64,000 nt of DNA. It comes from Rhodamnia argentea. Lineage: Eukaryota; Streptophyta; Magnoliopsida; Myrtales; Myrtaceae. The notes beneath the pieces are model-generated. The model saw only the letters and a list, made by a program, of their open reading frames with translations, was not told the DNA's origin and made no database searches. Positions within the stretch are counted from its first letter, which is position 1. The number at the start of each line of letters is the position of its first letter. Below, piece after piece: positions 1 to 11,196 of this stretch. A program made the translations under genes and the position numbers. The stretch covers positions 21,285,311-21,349,310 of the forward strand of contig NC_063155.1 in assembly GCF_020921035.1 (NCBI RefSeq), read 5' to 3'.

Positions 1-1
1 G

Positions 2-70
2 CCGGTGAAGAAGGACATGGACGTGGCCGGTGAGAAGCCGAGCTCTCGAAGAACAAACGCAAATGCTTGA
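2..70 (+). CDS. Possible 3' end of a truncated upstream gene
   Basis: From base 2 one frame is open to a TGA at 68-70 and would encode about 22 residues ending in RRTNANA. The stretch is clearly richer in G+C than the AT-rich DNA that follows, as expected at the end of a plant coding exon. No family is recognisable from so short a tail, and it could equally be chance. The rest of the gene would lie left of the window. Confidence 0.25.
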   Translation, partial: PVKKDMDVAGEKPSSRRTNANA

Positions 71-1849
71 TAGGGATTTATCTGGGAAATTAACGGACTT
101 GTTAGATTGTAACACTTCGGAAGGAGTTCATACAACTTAAAGCATGGATAATCAAAGGATTCGATTCAAGGCGCTTTCTTTTACGTTTGCTCCTTCTGCA
201 TGGCATTCGACCGAACCGTGCAGGCCAACTCGAGTTTGAATTTACGGACGCTCTGAAAGAGTGAAATCCTGATGAATTCTTGTGGAAGAAAACTAGTATA
301 AGCTTGATATATATATTTGGTGTTGGTTTGATCAAGAGTTAAACTGTGAAATTTCTGGAGAAGCTAAGTTCCTTCACTGCCCTCACAAGACAACAGTCCC
401 AAGTGCAACCTGAAGTGGACTTGATCTGTGTGGTGATACTGCAGTATAAAGCTCCGGAATCGAGCTTCACTGGCATGCTACTCAAGCTCGATTCGAATAT
501 TCAATATCTTACCAATTCGAATCGAAATTATAATAATAATAATAATGCGATTATTGACTTGACTTTGATGACTATTTCAAGTGGGCAAAGTCCCTAGTGA
601 TTAAACAAATCAAGATTTTACTATGACGCAATTTTAGAGAGACGCGAAAGCGAAAACCTATGGGATCACTTCTGCAATTGGATCGCATTAAGATTCCAGT
701 CTTCAATCAAACGGAATGAAAGCAAGAAATTGATTAGCTATAGTAGCTGCAAACAAATCTCGTGACGGTGATCAAATAGCATTAGCTACGTCTCGTCTCT
801 TGACGAGTGCCGCCAAGAAAGTGTGGCTGAGCCTTTTTCTCAGCGGCTTGATTTAAGGATCCTTTGCTGTCGCACTGAATCACGGGGTTTGGCTCGTTTG
901 GTCTTATCGTCCGCTTCTCTCTCCCCACAAGTCCAACTTGTGTCCCCATCTTTATCTAAATCATCTTTTTGTCTGCTTGACACCGCAATCCAAGAAGGTC
1001 CTCTGTTTTACCTTCACGAGGACGGCCCACAGAAAACCATATAATAAGCCATTAAATAGACCTCCATCTCCACCCGATGCGGCTACGTCGACGCGATAAG
1101 AACCTAACAAGTCTTTTAAAATTGTCAATCTCTATCGACCGGTCCCCTTCAATTTCACGACAGTGGTGTTGAAATTGGTCGTGACCGGATCACCGATGGA
1201 TGCGACTGGAATGTTATATGTCGAGTTGATTTTGCGATTAGCCTATAGCAGACGATCTGCAGTTATTTCTATGTTCACTCCCCTTGTCTTCCTGTGTCAT
1301 GTGCACTCATGTGTGTGCCCGTTTCTAGCATAGGAAGAGCATAAAATCAGTCAGCTCCTCAAAAACTGATTTCGTTTCCATGATTCCGCAAACTGATGCG
1401 CTAAAAGCATAGAGACATTGATCTCCCTTCATTAGTTTTGCTTCCACCCTTTTCTTGTGTCCCCTTCATATTGGTCGGCACAACCATGGATTCGAACTTG
1501 AGTACCCACCAACCCATGACCACAAATTCGGAATTGAATTGGTAGATCACTGCCACGCCAAGCATAGATCAGACGTTCTTTGCTAACAAACGAATAGTCT
1601 CAAGAAATTTCTTTCAGCTCAGAATGGACTAGAGGACTTTCTGCAAGGAAGAGCATTCATGTGAAGGCAAAATGGAATCCGAAAGGGATACAATGTCTGC
1701 TAAGGTGTAACTTCCTGCGGGGCTTCAAATGCAACTTCCCGCTCTTATATAGGTAACAAGTAAGCTAGCCAATTCCACAGCGGAGACGCCGAGCAGTACA
1801 AGACAGAAACTACAAGCCAGGTTATTAAGCTACTCATTCAAACTATAGA
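71..1849. other. Intergenic, no gene recognised
   Basis: This AT-rich stretch has only short ORFs without recognisable domains. The right end should hold the 3' UTR of the minus-strand RCC1 gene. Nothing else could be supported. Confidence 0.6.
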
Positions 1850-3882
1850 TCATTCAGCTACAAGGACTAGACTATGATCAAGACCTGACACAACCTGTAG
1901 AACTTCCAGACCTTCTAAAGAGTCTAAGAAAGTTGGCTCGGTCTCGTCGTTGGAGCTTCCCAATCCAAGTCTTCCGTTTCTGCCACAGCCCCATACCCAT
2001 ACCTCTCTCTTGGACGTGAGAGCAATAGAATGTACGCGCCCTCCTGAAACTGACACTGGACATTCCCCTGCTAATCCATCGACCGCCAGTGGAAGGTTCT
2101 CGGGCCCTGGCCTACCAAGCTGAGAGCTTTGATTCCATCCCCAGGATACAACTTTTTTCGAGGATTTAGGGGCATCGAATGATGCATCCTTGCAAATTGC
2201 TAAGGAATGGCCCAGACCTGATGCTATCGATATGGGACATGAAGTACTATCAACTGGCAAGATTCCTAAGTCTTGACTTGCTCTGCCCAGCTGACCATAT
2301 ACGTTGCTCCCACCGCTTAAAAGGGCACCCTTACCTGTTAGCCACCATCCAAGATCAACATTCATCTAAACTGAACGATGTGGATAAGAATTAAATGAAG
2401 CTAACTCTTGAGCCAGTTGCAGAGGCCACCCTCACTAAGTAATTTGTGGTTGACTGTCGGCTTATTCTTCACTCAATGTATTTAGGAAGAGAAAAATGAG
2501 TAAAACTTTTACTTACTGCAAAGAACTAAGGAATGGTCAAGCCCACATGCAATGTCCGAAACTTCAACACCGCTCAGTTCTTCTATTAAACAAGGTTCCC
2601 ATAATATTGGCATATCTTTCTCCTTCTCCATGCCTTCTAAAACCCGCTTCTCTGCAACTTCTTTGACTGAACTCGAACCCTGTATTTCATTGGCTGACAT
2701 ACTTGCAGTAGATTCCAACGTAGATATCTCCACCATTCCTCCAATCTTTCCTAACCTACCATCAGCTGAATAGCCCCAGCCAAATAATTTGCCATCCTCT
2801 GTCCTCGCAAGCGCGTGTCCCCAACCAAATGAAACCTGCGAATAGAGAGCACCCGGAAAGTTTTTCATAACACTATCAATGACACATCTTCCCAAAGTAT
2901 GAAAGTGACATGCTCAAATCTCTGGTATAGCCATGGGGACATATACTTTCCTACCTTAAGAACAAATCACACCTGAACTATCCTTTCTCCAGCAAGCGCA
3001 TCTACTCTAGACGGTGTGACAGCTTCGGTGACATCTTTCCCAAGACCTAGCTGTCCGCGCTTAGACTTCCCCCAAACCCACAAAGAGCCGTCATCTCCAG
3101 TGGCCGCCGATACAACACCGGATGCAGATGAAGCCTTAACCATCACTTTTTCTAAGCCACGCACTCGCTTGGGCTCGTTCCACGGCTGCCTGACCATCGC
3201 ATAAAGTCGATAAGGAACTTACTACACAGGCACAAACTACCAACCATATGCAACACCAAGCACCCATTGAAAGTTCAAGCTACTATTACAAAGACGCAAC
3301 TTGAGACAAAAGGGCAAAGGCAAAGGTTGGGAGGCCATAGGTCCAGCAGATTCTTCAGCTTCATCACCTAGCTATCAAAACTTTTCAACTACTTACAAAT
3401 CAAATGGCCATTCGTACGAAGCATGATATTCATAAGTGCAATATGCATAAATGGATCAAAGTCTGAAATTAAATCAGCCATCAAACAATTACGCATATTA
3501 AAGATGCAGAGAAGTTTAGAAAAGTTCCTAGCAAAGGCCAACAAATGAAAGAAAACGACCTTAAAGAAAGAGGATCGCGTCCAAGTTGGAATTCATGGTT
3601 GCGACCCCAAGCCCAGAGATGGCCCTGAGAAGTGACGGCAAGCGAGTGGTAGTGACCCGCGCACACGCTAATCACATCGGAGGGTAGATTGGGGACCTTG
3701 GTCGGCTCGTACGCGTCGTCGCCGCCGATGCCGACGCCGGTGAGCGACGACGGCAGGCCGAGAGCTCCGTGGCTTCCGTCGCCGAAGCTCATCACCGCCG
3801 TGCTCGTGCCGGTGCTCATGCCCCTCCATGTGCGACCGCTGTGAAGGCTGGAGAGCAGACAGATTCTTCGTCGCAACATCAT
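1850..3882 (-). CDS. RUG3: RCC1-repeat protein, RUG3-like (mitochondrial)
   Basis: Four exons read on the minus strand: 3882-3560, 3189-2973, 2835-2517 and 2334-1850, with GT-AG borders and matching phases, giving about 447 residues, the size usual for UVR8/RUG-type proteins. Repeated RCC1 blade motifs run along the protein, for example WGRNHEFQLGR in exon 1, WGKSKRGQLGLG in exon 2, WGYSADGRLG in exon 3, and WGWNQSSQLGR and WGCGRNGRLGLG in exon 4; together they should fold as a seven-bladed propeller. The chosen start (two Met codons, 3882 and 3879) is followed by an Arg-rich stretch MMLRRRICLLSSLHSGR that looks like a mitochondrial presequence. An in-frame Met at 3978 would add 32 residues and hide it. 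Arabidopsis RUG3 is a mitochondrial protein needed for nad2 intron splicing and complex I biogenesis. The family call is firm; the RUG3 assignment rests on overall resemblance and the presequence. The gene is divergent from its right neighbour. Confidence 0.82.
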
Positions 3883-4164
3883 TTTGCAATTACGTGGGAC
3901 TTGATTGAATTCCTGAGAGACGGAGTCGACTTTTCCCATCATAGCCTCCTTAGCGAAGAATCTGTGGGCCCGGCCCATTTACTGTATCCTCAACCTATCT
4001 TCTCAAAGTGGCCTCGGCTCATGTAAAGAAAGAAATCCTCTGGTCTGCACGGACAAAAGTTTCAATTTTTGGCGCTTTCTCTAGAAATTGGCGGCGAACG
4101 AAGAAAAGGGCACAAAGAGCAGCAGTCTTGTTTTGAGTTCTTGGGGTGGTTTCCTTTTTCTCCC
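3883..4164. promoter_or_regulatory. Shared bidirectional promoter
   Basis: Only 282 bp separate the start codons of the minus-strand RUG3-like gene and the plus-strand CANIN-type gene, so both 5' UTRs and both promoters must lie here. No clear TATA box is visible on either strand. Confidence 0.65.
4068..4075 (+). promoter_or_regulatory. E2F-type site (TTTGGCGC)
   Basis: The octamer fits the plant E2F/DP consensus TTTSSCGC exactly and lies 90 bp upstream of the start codon of the CANIN-type gene. A related GGCGGC core follows about 17 bp downstream. E2F sites are typical of S-phase and DNA-repair genes. This is a motif match only. Confidence 0.45.
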
Positions 4165-7100
4165 ATGGAGTCCGAGTTTGGTTCTCGGCTTGACTTCGAG
4201 TTGGAAGACCTGCTCGTTTCCGCTCCTCCTCCTGCTCCTGCCAAGAAAAGGTCCTTTTCTTTCATCAGCGCTGAGTTTGTGTTTCGAATTCTTCTTATCC
4301 ACTCGATTCAGCGACTAGTTTTTTCAGTTCGGGGCTCATTGGGTCAAGTTGTTGCGTCTGATGCACTTGCTGCGTAGCATGATTAAGGCATGCTATTAAG
4401 TACAGTTTAGCTTTCACGGATCAGATCATAGCGGTTCTTATGTCCTAATATTAACATCGCCTGGTGTTTCGTCTCAATCTTCCATGGCTGGCGAATGGGG
4501 GTATTGGTGTTCTAATAGAATTCTTAATCTTTAATGGGGATCAAGCAGTAAGAAGGTCATTGGCTTGGATGATCTGCTGAGCGACTTCTATAAAGAGAAA
4601 GGGAAGCGTGTCGAGGGAGCGACGAAACGGAAAAGGGTGCTAAAGCATGACTCCGACGAGGAAGATAACGCCAGAGAAGCAACTTTGTCCCATACCCTTG
4701 ATCAGTATGAAAAACAGGTGGATGGATCTTGTCCCCCTCTTGTGCATCTTAGGATCATTTTCAACTTTTGGATTGTTTTAGTTGTTTGAATATGTATATG
4801 TCCGGATGTGTGACGGTTGTAATCTTCATTTGTGCAGATGAAGGAAATGGGTGGTGAAGATGAATTATCTCACTGGGGACTGCAAGTTTTTGGAGTTCAG
4901 GTTTCTCCTTTTTTGCATTATCTAATATCAATGTGCTTATGCACTTTTTATTCACAATATCAATATGGTTTTGATGCTAGCACATACTGGCGTAAGCAAT
5001 AATGCTTGGTTCCTCTCTATTTCAGAAAAGTCCACCAGCTGTAGTTTTACCTGAGCTTGGCAGCTGTGCTAATTTCCAGGTTCTTGGTCATAGCAAATTT
5101 AAGTCATTGGTGGAAGTCAGTAAACAAGAAGGTACTCTTGTTGTTTTCCATTCCGCAGCTGCGTTCAGTGAATGGCATTTTTCTAGAATCTAGGTCAGCA
5201 GCGCTCACAAGTTGATACAACAAATTTGGATTCGAATAGTGAGGTGAGGGGAAAGATGTTTATGGTGGGTTTTATACTGGTGCAGAATCCGAGTTTTTGG
5301 AAGGACTTCTGGTCAATGGTTGGTTATCCAAGTTGATAACATTAAGTGGTCATCTTGAAATGGCTCTCGCCAAATGGACTTTCCAATTATGTGAGTTTAT
5401 ATCTTTACGTACTTTAAAATCCTGCAAATATCCGGTCTTGCATCTTGCTCTTTAATATATATGGATATCTTCCTCTGTCAGTGATGTTTGCATCAGAAGA
5501 GAGATTGAGAACTTCGGCGTGCGATCTCTGGTGCGACATACTCTCAGGAAAAAATGAGGTTGGCTTACTGCTTCTTCTGGACATCAAACAAATTTCTCGT
5601 GCTCAATGTTAAGATTTGTGCTTATTGATTGTTCTCCTTGTTCCTGGCCTTTTCTCATTAGGAAACTTCTGCACCCATCAAAATAGACTGGCTCCCTACA
5701 TATTCTGAACTGGAAAGAGCCCTTAGCATATATGGATTTGTGTTCTTCTCCTCTGACGCTGGATCTGTTGACAGGGGTAAGCTCCCAAGTTTTGGTTCAT
5801 TGCACAGTCAGACAAAATAGTCGGCATGTCTGCCCTTATTACCTTTGGATCTTTATGCAAGTAAATAAGTTCTCTTAATTTGGATACAAAGAGGTAACCT
5901 TTTCTTTTTATGGCATACAAAGGAAAGGCTCTTAAAAAAGTGCTATTTACGGGCAGTCAAAAAGTAGAAAAGTATAATTGATAAGGAGAAAAGAAAAGTG
6001 CTGCAAGTTTGCAGTATCTGAAGAGGAAGTGATTTTCATTTGGTTAATTAGTGATGTCTTACAAGACGAGAAATATTATATGTTGCAAACAAGGGTGAAT
6101 AGGAACAACAGGAGTGCCATAACTTTCATATAGTGCTTACTTTAGTGCCTTAACCTTTCTTTTTTTGCTCATTAAGTGATACAAATTCAAAAAATCGATC
6201 AGTTAAGTGCCATTGGCGATTTGCCTCACTGGAAATACAACATGAACAAGTTTGTACTTTTATATAATTTTTTTATTGTTGGCTTTTGATTTTTGATTTT
6301 GATTCTTTTTTTTTTTGTTGGTGAGGGTCACCGGCGACCCTTGCCAGCTGCAAAGGCCTCGCACAGGGCAAGGCCATTGTGGGCCCACCAGCTGCAGGGA
6401 AGGTGGCCTCACCTAGATCTAGCGAGGCCACGATGGTCTTGGGCAAGGACTTTGTGACCCCGCCAGTTGCTGGCAAGCAACCCTTGCCCAAGCTGGTGAG
6501 GGCCTTTGCGCCCTCACCTACCGCCGCGAAGGCCCTTTGGCGAAGGTCCTTGCCCCGGGCCCTCACGGCCGGTGAGGGTTGTCGGTGATCCTCGCCAATA
6601 CAGAAAAGAAGCGAAAAAAAGGAAAAGAAATAATAAAAAGCATCCACATCAAAATGGAAAATTAAATAAAAAATCCACATAGAATGATTTGCTAGATATA
6701 ACACTCAAATGATCGATTTTAGAGGCATCTAAGTAAGCAAAAAAAAAGTTATGGCACTCAAGTGATTACCGTACCAAAGTTATGGCACTCCTATTCTTCT
6801 CCCGAAGTTAAAGGGTTGTGGATTGTTGTTGCTGGTGCTTATGTCAGAGGAAGATTGCTCGATGAGGATGTTGAGAGTTCAAATTTGTTTAGATATTAGC
6901 TTTTCTCTGCTGATGCAAAGTCATATTTCTCCTATTGACTGACTAATTTATCTTCTCTACTGGATGCCTTTACATGTATGTAATTGCAACTTTAATCATT
7001 AGTTTATTTATTAAATATGAATATATGATCTTTAATACTTAATAATTATTTGCAAGTATTTTTATCCAGATTCCAAGCATGCTGGTCCATCTTTGAATAT

Positions 7101-9373
7101 TCGAGCTTGGATCAAATTTGTGGCTGCTTCTTGTCAAGTAAGGTCAGTTATTCTGGATTCTCATCTGAGTCAGTCATTTCTAGAAGCCATATGTTAGCGT
7201 CACAGGGCTCCTGTGACTGGTCTTTACATTCTTGAAAACAAGAAACTGGGAAATCCAGCAAATAGTTTTTAAGAGTTTTTCCCCCTTTTTTTGGGCCATC
7301 AAATAGATTTTAATAGTTGATCTTGATGATATTATTTTCTTATTTGAGCTTGCATTACATTTCTTTTTCAGGAGTAAATGGCCTATGTTTTCAACTTCAG
7401 AAGCTGAAGAATTAACTGAAGTGTTGATTTGTCTGTTTCTAGACCGCCGACTTGAAGGCCTTTCAATGCTTCTATATGAATGTTTGTTATCAGTAATCAG
7501 TTACTTTACCCATGAGGAATGGAGCACCAGCTGCAAGAAAGTAGCGAAATCTCTTGCTAGCAGGTTACTGTCCACTGCTCTACTATTCTTTCTAGGCCAA
7601 ATAGTTAGATTTATTCTTTCAGTAAGGAAAAATGTGGAAGATCATATGTAACAGAATCTCATTTTGCGTCTTCCTCCTCTTAAGATGTCCGCTCTGGTTC
7701 AATCACGGCTTCATTCCTAGTTTGCTTTTTTTTAAGTCTCTCTGCTCTTATTGTTTAGACGTGAAGCCAATACCTTGCTTTGGCTTTATTGTTTCAATGA
7801 AAAACAATTTGGTGATTTATAATGGCTGTTGTAACTCTCTGACCTCTGTATTATGTTGTTTGCCTTCGTACACAGTTCTGACCTTTGTACACTTTACCTT
7901 TTTATGCAGGTTATCTATGGACCTGAACTGCTTGCGTGCTGTTGAGTGCATCTCGGGCATTGATGCTCGTAGCAAGTGCCTCAGAAGTGAAGTTGCCTAT
8001 CGGATGCTTGCGAATTTCCTCGATCATAAGGCAGGCCGCCTTTCTTCTTTAATATCTGCACCCAACATGCTTCAATGAGTAAATAGCGACACAGCTCTTT
8101 AATTAGTCCTATATATTTGTCATTTTGACTGTATGTGCCTTAGAAGAAGCTCAAAGACAACCTTATTGCATTGGCTTTTCATTGTCATGCCCGCATGCAA
8201 ATGTCGAGCACGATGAAAAATTGCAGATTGGTTGCAGATGCATTCTAGTCTGCTTTTGTTCCTAGTTTTCTTGTAAGGCAACATATACAGGTACTGAATA
8301 TGTATATCATTAAATAAAGGTTGTTCAAGCTTGTCTAGTTGACAAAGCAGCAAAAGATAGTTTAGATGAAGAGCATGTTTTAGATGCTTTATCTGCACTG
8401 GTTTGGTAGGATAGACATGATATCATTAATGTCTTCCAAAATGCATGTTGGGTTTCATATTAAATGTCCATGCAGTGAGATATTTCTTCGTTCATTGTCA
8501 TTTCAACCATATAATCTTTGGAAAAAACAGCCAAAACTCAGGAGGCAGCGGCGGATGGCACCATGGTGGCACCAAATTGTTTATAGAAAACATTACATTC
8601 ACATTCTATCTCGTGTGCTTCTGGCCATTAGAATCTTCCCATTTACTATTCTCGTACTTTTTATCAGGTTGCAGATGAAGAAATCCTGAATTCGCTCATA
8701 TCCATTAATGTGAAAGAAAAAGGTTGTGATCTTTTCAGAATGTACATTTATTTGGTTTTAGCAGAGAATTGGCTCTTGTTCAACTCAACTCTAGAAGATA
8801 AAGCAGTAATCAGGGAAATGTGGGGTCTTTATCTGCGGAACTGTTCCTGTCTAATTACCAGCACAGATTTGAGATCGTACGCGGCAAAGGTATGTTATGT
8901 GTTGCTAATGCCATTTTGGCCTGCTTTTAAAGATCTTGTCTCTAAAGATGCCTCCATGCTGTGCAGGTTCGAAACAGAGCCTTGTATCTTCTTCAAGGTT
9001 CTGTCACCAGGTGATATCTACGGAAGTATGTATTCTCTGTCCTTTTAAAAAAAATGAAAGGAATTAGCTTGAGGAGTAACTGCTTGATAGGTTTTCCTAT
9101 TTATATCATCGATCAATTGTGACGCCTGGACAATGTAAATTAGCTCGGAAGTCTATAACCTGACGAGCTCCAAACATGTGATTGTGCATTTTACGAAGAA
9201 AGAGCAAAATTTCATTCTAATATTCTTGCTTGTTGGTGCTTACTGGATAGGCTTAGCACCATAAACTCCGTAATTGTCTCCTGGAATCCTTGAAGATGTA
9301 CGGAAGCTGGTTCTCTGACATGTCGCCCTCTCGTTGTTTCAGGAATCTGCACCGATGTTCAGGGGAACTATAG
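4165..9373 (+). CDS. Probable CANIN-domain SMC5/6 subunit (ASAP1/NSE5-like)
   Basis: Fourteen exons can be joined in phase: 4165-4250, 4549-4717, 4838-4900, 5026-5131, 5194-5238, 5286-5390, 5482-5558, 5662-5776, 7070-7142, 7372-7563, 7910-8030, 8668-8889, 8967-9010 and 9343-9373, about 482 residues ending GEL-stop. The N-terminus is acidic (LDFELEDLL, then LDDLLSDFY) with a Lys/Arg-rich stretch; the rest looks like a helical repeat, with segments such as NGWLSKLITLSGHLEMAL and ECLLSVISYFTHEEW. This resembles plant CANIN proteins, whose Arabidopsis member ASAP1 partners SNI1 as the NSE5/NSE6 arm of the SMC5/6 DNA-repair complex. I am confident the gene is real, and only moderately sure of the family. 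Intron 11 starts with GC rather than GT. Intron 8 is about 1.3 kb and carries a foldback transposon. The border of exons 5 and 6 has alternatives. Confidence 0.6.
6111..6791. mobile_element. Foldback/MITE-like element inside intron 8
   Basis: The ends are perfect 16-bp inverted repeats (ggagtgccataacttt at 6111-6126 and its complement at 6776-6791) and the similarity extends, imperfectly, over about 120 bp inward on each side. The core (about 6325-6595) is strikingly GC-rich, with repeated GGTGAGGG, GGCCTTTGC and similar words. There is no transposase ORF; the 143-residue minus-strand ORF across the core shows no domain. It lies wholly within an intron of the CANIN-type gene and should be spliced out. 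Target-site duplications are not clear. Confidence 0.65.
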
Positions 9374-10251
9374 CTCCGTGTTTAACTTCCGCGTTTAAGT
9401 ATCTTTGGATTTGCTAGAGCGGGAGGGGCAAGCTAGCACTCGAAAGGCGGGTCTATTACTCTTGAGCCAGTGCAATTGCTGGGGAGTCGTGGGTCCGGTG
9501 AACCCATCAGTTAGCATGCCTGCTTATGCTTACGGTGCTCGGTTGGTCATCGTTTGGAGACCTGAGCAATCGGTTTTGAAAACTCGTTTGCAGGAAGAAC
9601 TCTGTTGATTCTGTTTTGCCCCCTCTCTGTTTTGCCCCCTCTCTGTACATTGATGGCATAGTTTTGTAAGGTTTGACCCTGGAGGGGCATTCCTGTGATC
9701 CTCACTCGTACAAATCAGACTTGTTTGTTCAGCAAGATGCATCGATAGATTCGGTTGAGAGATGAACGGTTCAATTACTCATGCTTAGAATTCACATAGC
9801 GAACAGATATACGCCTGGATCGGGGTCCTGGAGAAAAGGCACAATCTGAGGTGTTTTTCGCGATTACTACATGTTTGACGAACTGGATACGATTTAGTCG
9901 TGATGGTGTGAAATGCTTTCTAGATTGTAGTAGCACACTTAAAATATGTACTTTCGTGAGAATCAAAACTAAAATGGACTGGACACATGAAGCCAAGATT
10001 GAATAGTGAAATGACAATTGCGATGAACACAAAAGTTCGTTTATTTTGCAAAAATTAGATAATTTGAAAAATATTTTCTTCAAAATGATTGTCTATATCT
10101 CTTATAAAAATAGGAAAAAAATTGTAGTCCGTGAAAATATTTAAATATAAGTTTTGGTCAACATGAAAATATTTTTGTTTGTTTAATTATGTCAAGCAAT
10201 ATAAGAAGTTATTATACTTTTTGAAAAATATTTTTCAATTCATTTTCGAGA
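9374..10251. other. 3' UTR and intergenic, no gene
   Basis: This should hold the 3' UTR of the CANIN-type gene. A 16-bp tandem duplication (ctgttttgccccctct) lies at 9611-9642. From about 10030 the DNA becomes AT-rich, with GAAAATATTT words seen again near 21.8 and 48.2 kb. No coding exon is recognisable. Confidence 0.5.
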
Positions 10252-10656
10252 TAATGTCATAAATGGCTTCTGAATTTTGCCTCAATATGTAATGTGATAT
10301 CTGCACTTTTGATTTGACCAATATGGTATCTAAATTTTAATCCAATGTGCAATTTGGTCCCCGAATATTGAATTTGACAAATATGATCCTTAAACTTTTG
10401 GAATATGTTCAATAGTCCATGGACTATTATATGAAGATGTTCAATGTAGTCCTTCCATTAATTCGAGTTCGGGGATGATATTAGACTATTCTTCTAATTC
10501 ATGAATTGAGTTCCAAGACTACATTGAATAAATTGAAAATTCGGGGACCACATTGTACATTTGGATAAAGTTCAAGGATCACATTTGTCAAATTAAAAGT
10601 TCAAGGAATCACATTACACATTATGCTAAAATTTAGAGATCATTTGTGTTATTTTC
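10252..10656. repeat. Palindromic foldback repeat, copy 1
   Basis: The left half (words like CAATATGTAATGTGAT and CTTTTGATTTGACCAATATGG) is mirrored, as reverse complement, by the right half (ATCACATTTGTCAAATTAAAAG, split here by mutations, and AATCACATTACACATT). The whole is about 405 bp with imperfect arms of about 190 bp. Inside each arm a unit of roughly 35-40 bp is itself repeated. Related copies lie at 16489-16905 and 37903-38292. It has no coding capacity. Confidence 0.65.
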
Positions 10657-10990
10657 CCGTTACTTTTCACTAAACAAATCATAGCAGGTTCTTCTTTCGT
10701 CTAGGTTCGGCCATTCGAATTCAGGTTCGGGAGTCCTCTTCAGCGTACACGCTCCAGAAAAATTGTTGCTTCGGAGAGCCGTTGGTATCCGAACCTACGG
10801 GATGCATTTGGTTTCGCCATTTCTCCCTTCTTTCGTCCATCTTCACTTCTTCTGTCTGCAATCCCACCGCCTTTTCGCTTGCTCGCATTTCTCTCGTCTG
10901 CTAAAGAAGAATCCTAGGGTTTCGGCTTCGCCTCTCGTCTTCATCAAAATTACACGAGAAGGGATTGCGTCCTCTTCTGATTCTGAACGC

Positions 10991-10998
10991 TTTCGCGC
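10991..10998 (+). promoter_or_regulatory. E2F-type site (TTTCGCGC) upstream of shugoshin
   Basis: The octamer fits TTTSSCGC exactly, 199 bp upstream of the shugoshin start codon, in the promoter or 5' UTR. This suits a gene needed in dividing cells. It is a motif match only. Confidence 0.4.
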
Positions 10999-11196
10999 GC
11001 GATTCGGCTTTCAGCTCTTCTTGACCGGTTCATATCTCGCTCGGGCAGTAGCAAGCCCCTGGATTCCACTCGGAGAGGTACTTCTGCTCTCGTATTCCTT
11101 CTTTTTTTTGAGGGGCGTGGTTCCGGAGCTCGCTTCGCTGGGCTTGAAGATCGGTCATTCGAGTCCTAGGGTTTCGTGGCAGTGTGGCGGACGAAA

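Noticed and set aside
5239-5293. Alternative exon 5/6 junction (donor 5244, acceptor 5294)
   Set aside because: It also keeps the frame, but the acceptor lacks a pyrimidine tract; donor 5239 with acceptor at 5286 fits splice consensus better.
6273-6704. 143-codon minus-strand ORF in intron 8 of the CANIN-type gene
   Set aside because: It spans the GC-rich core of a foldback element; its composition reflects the repeat and not a protein.
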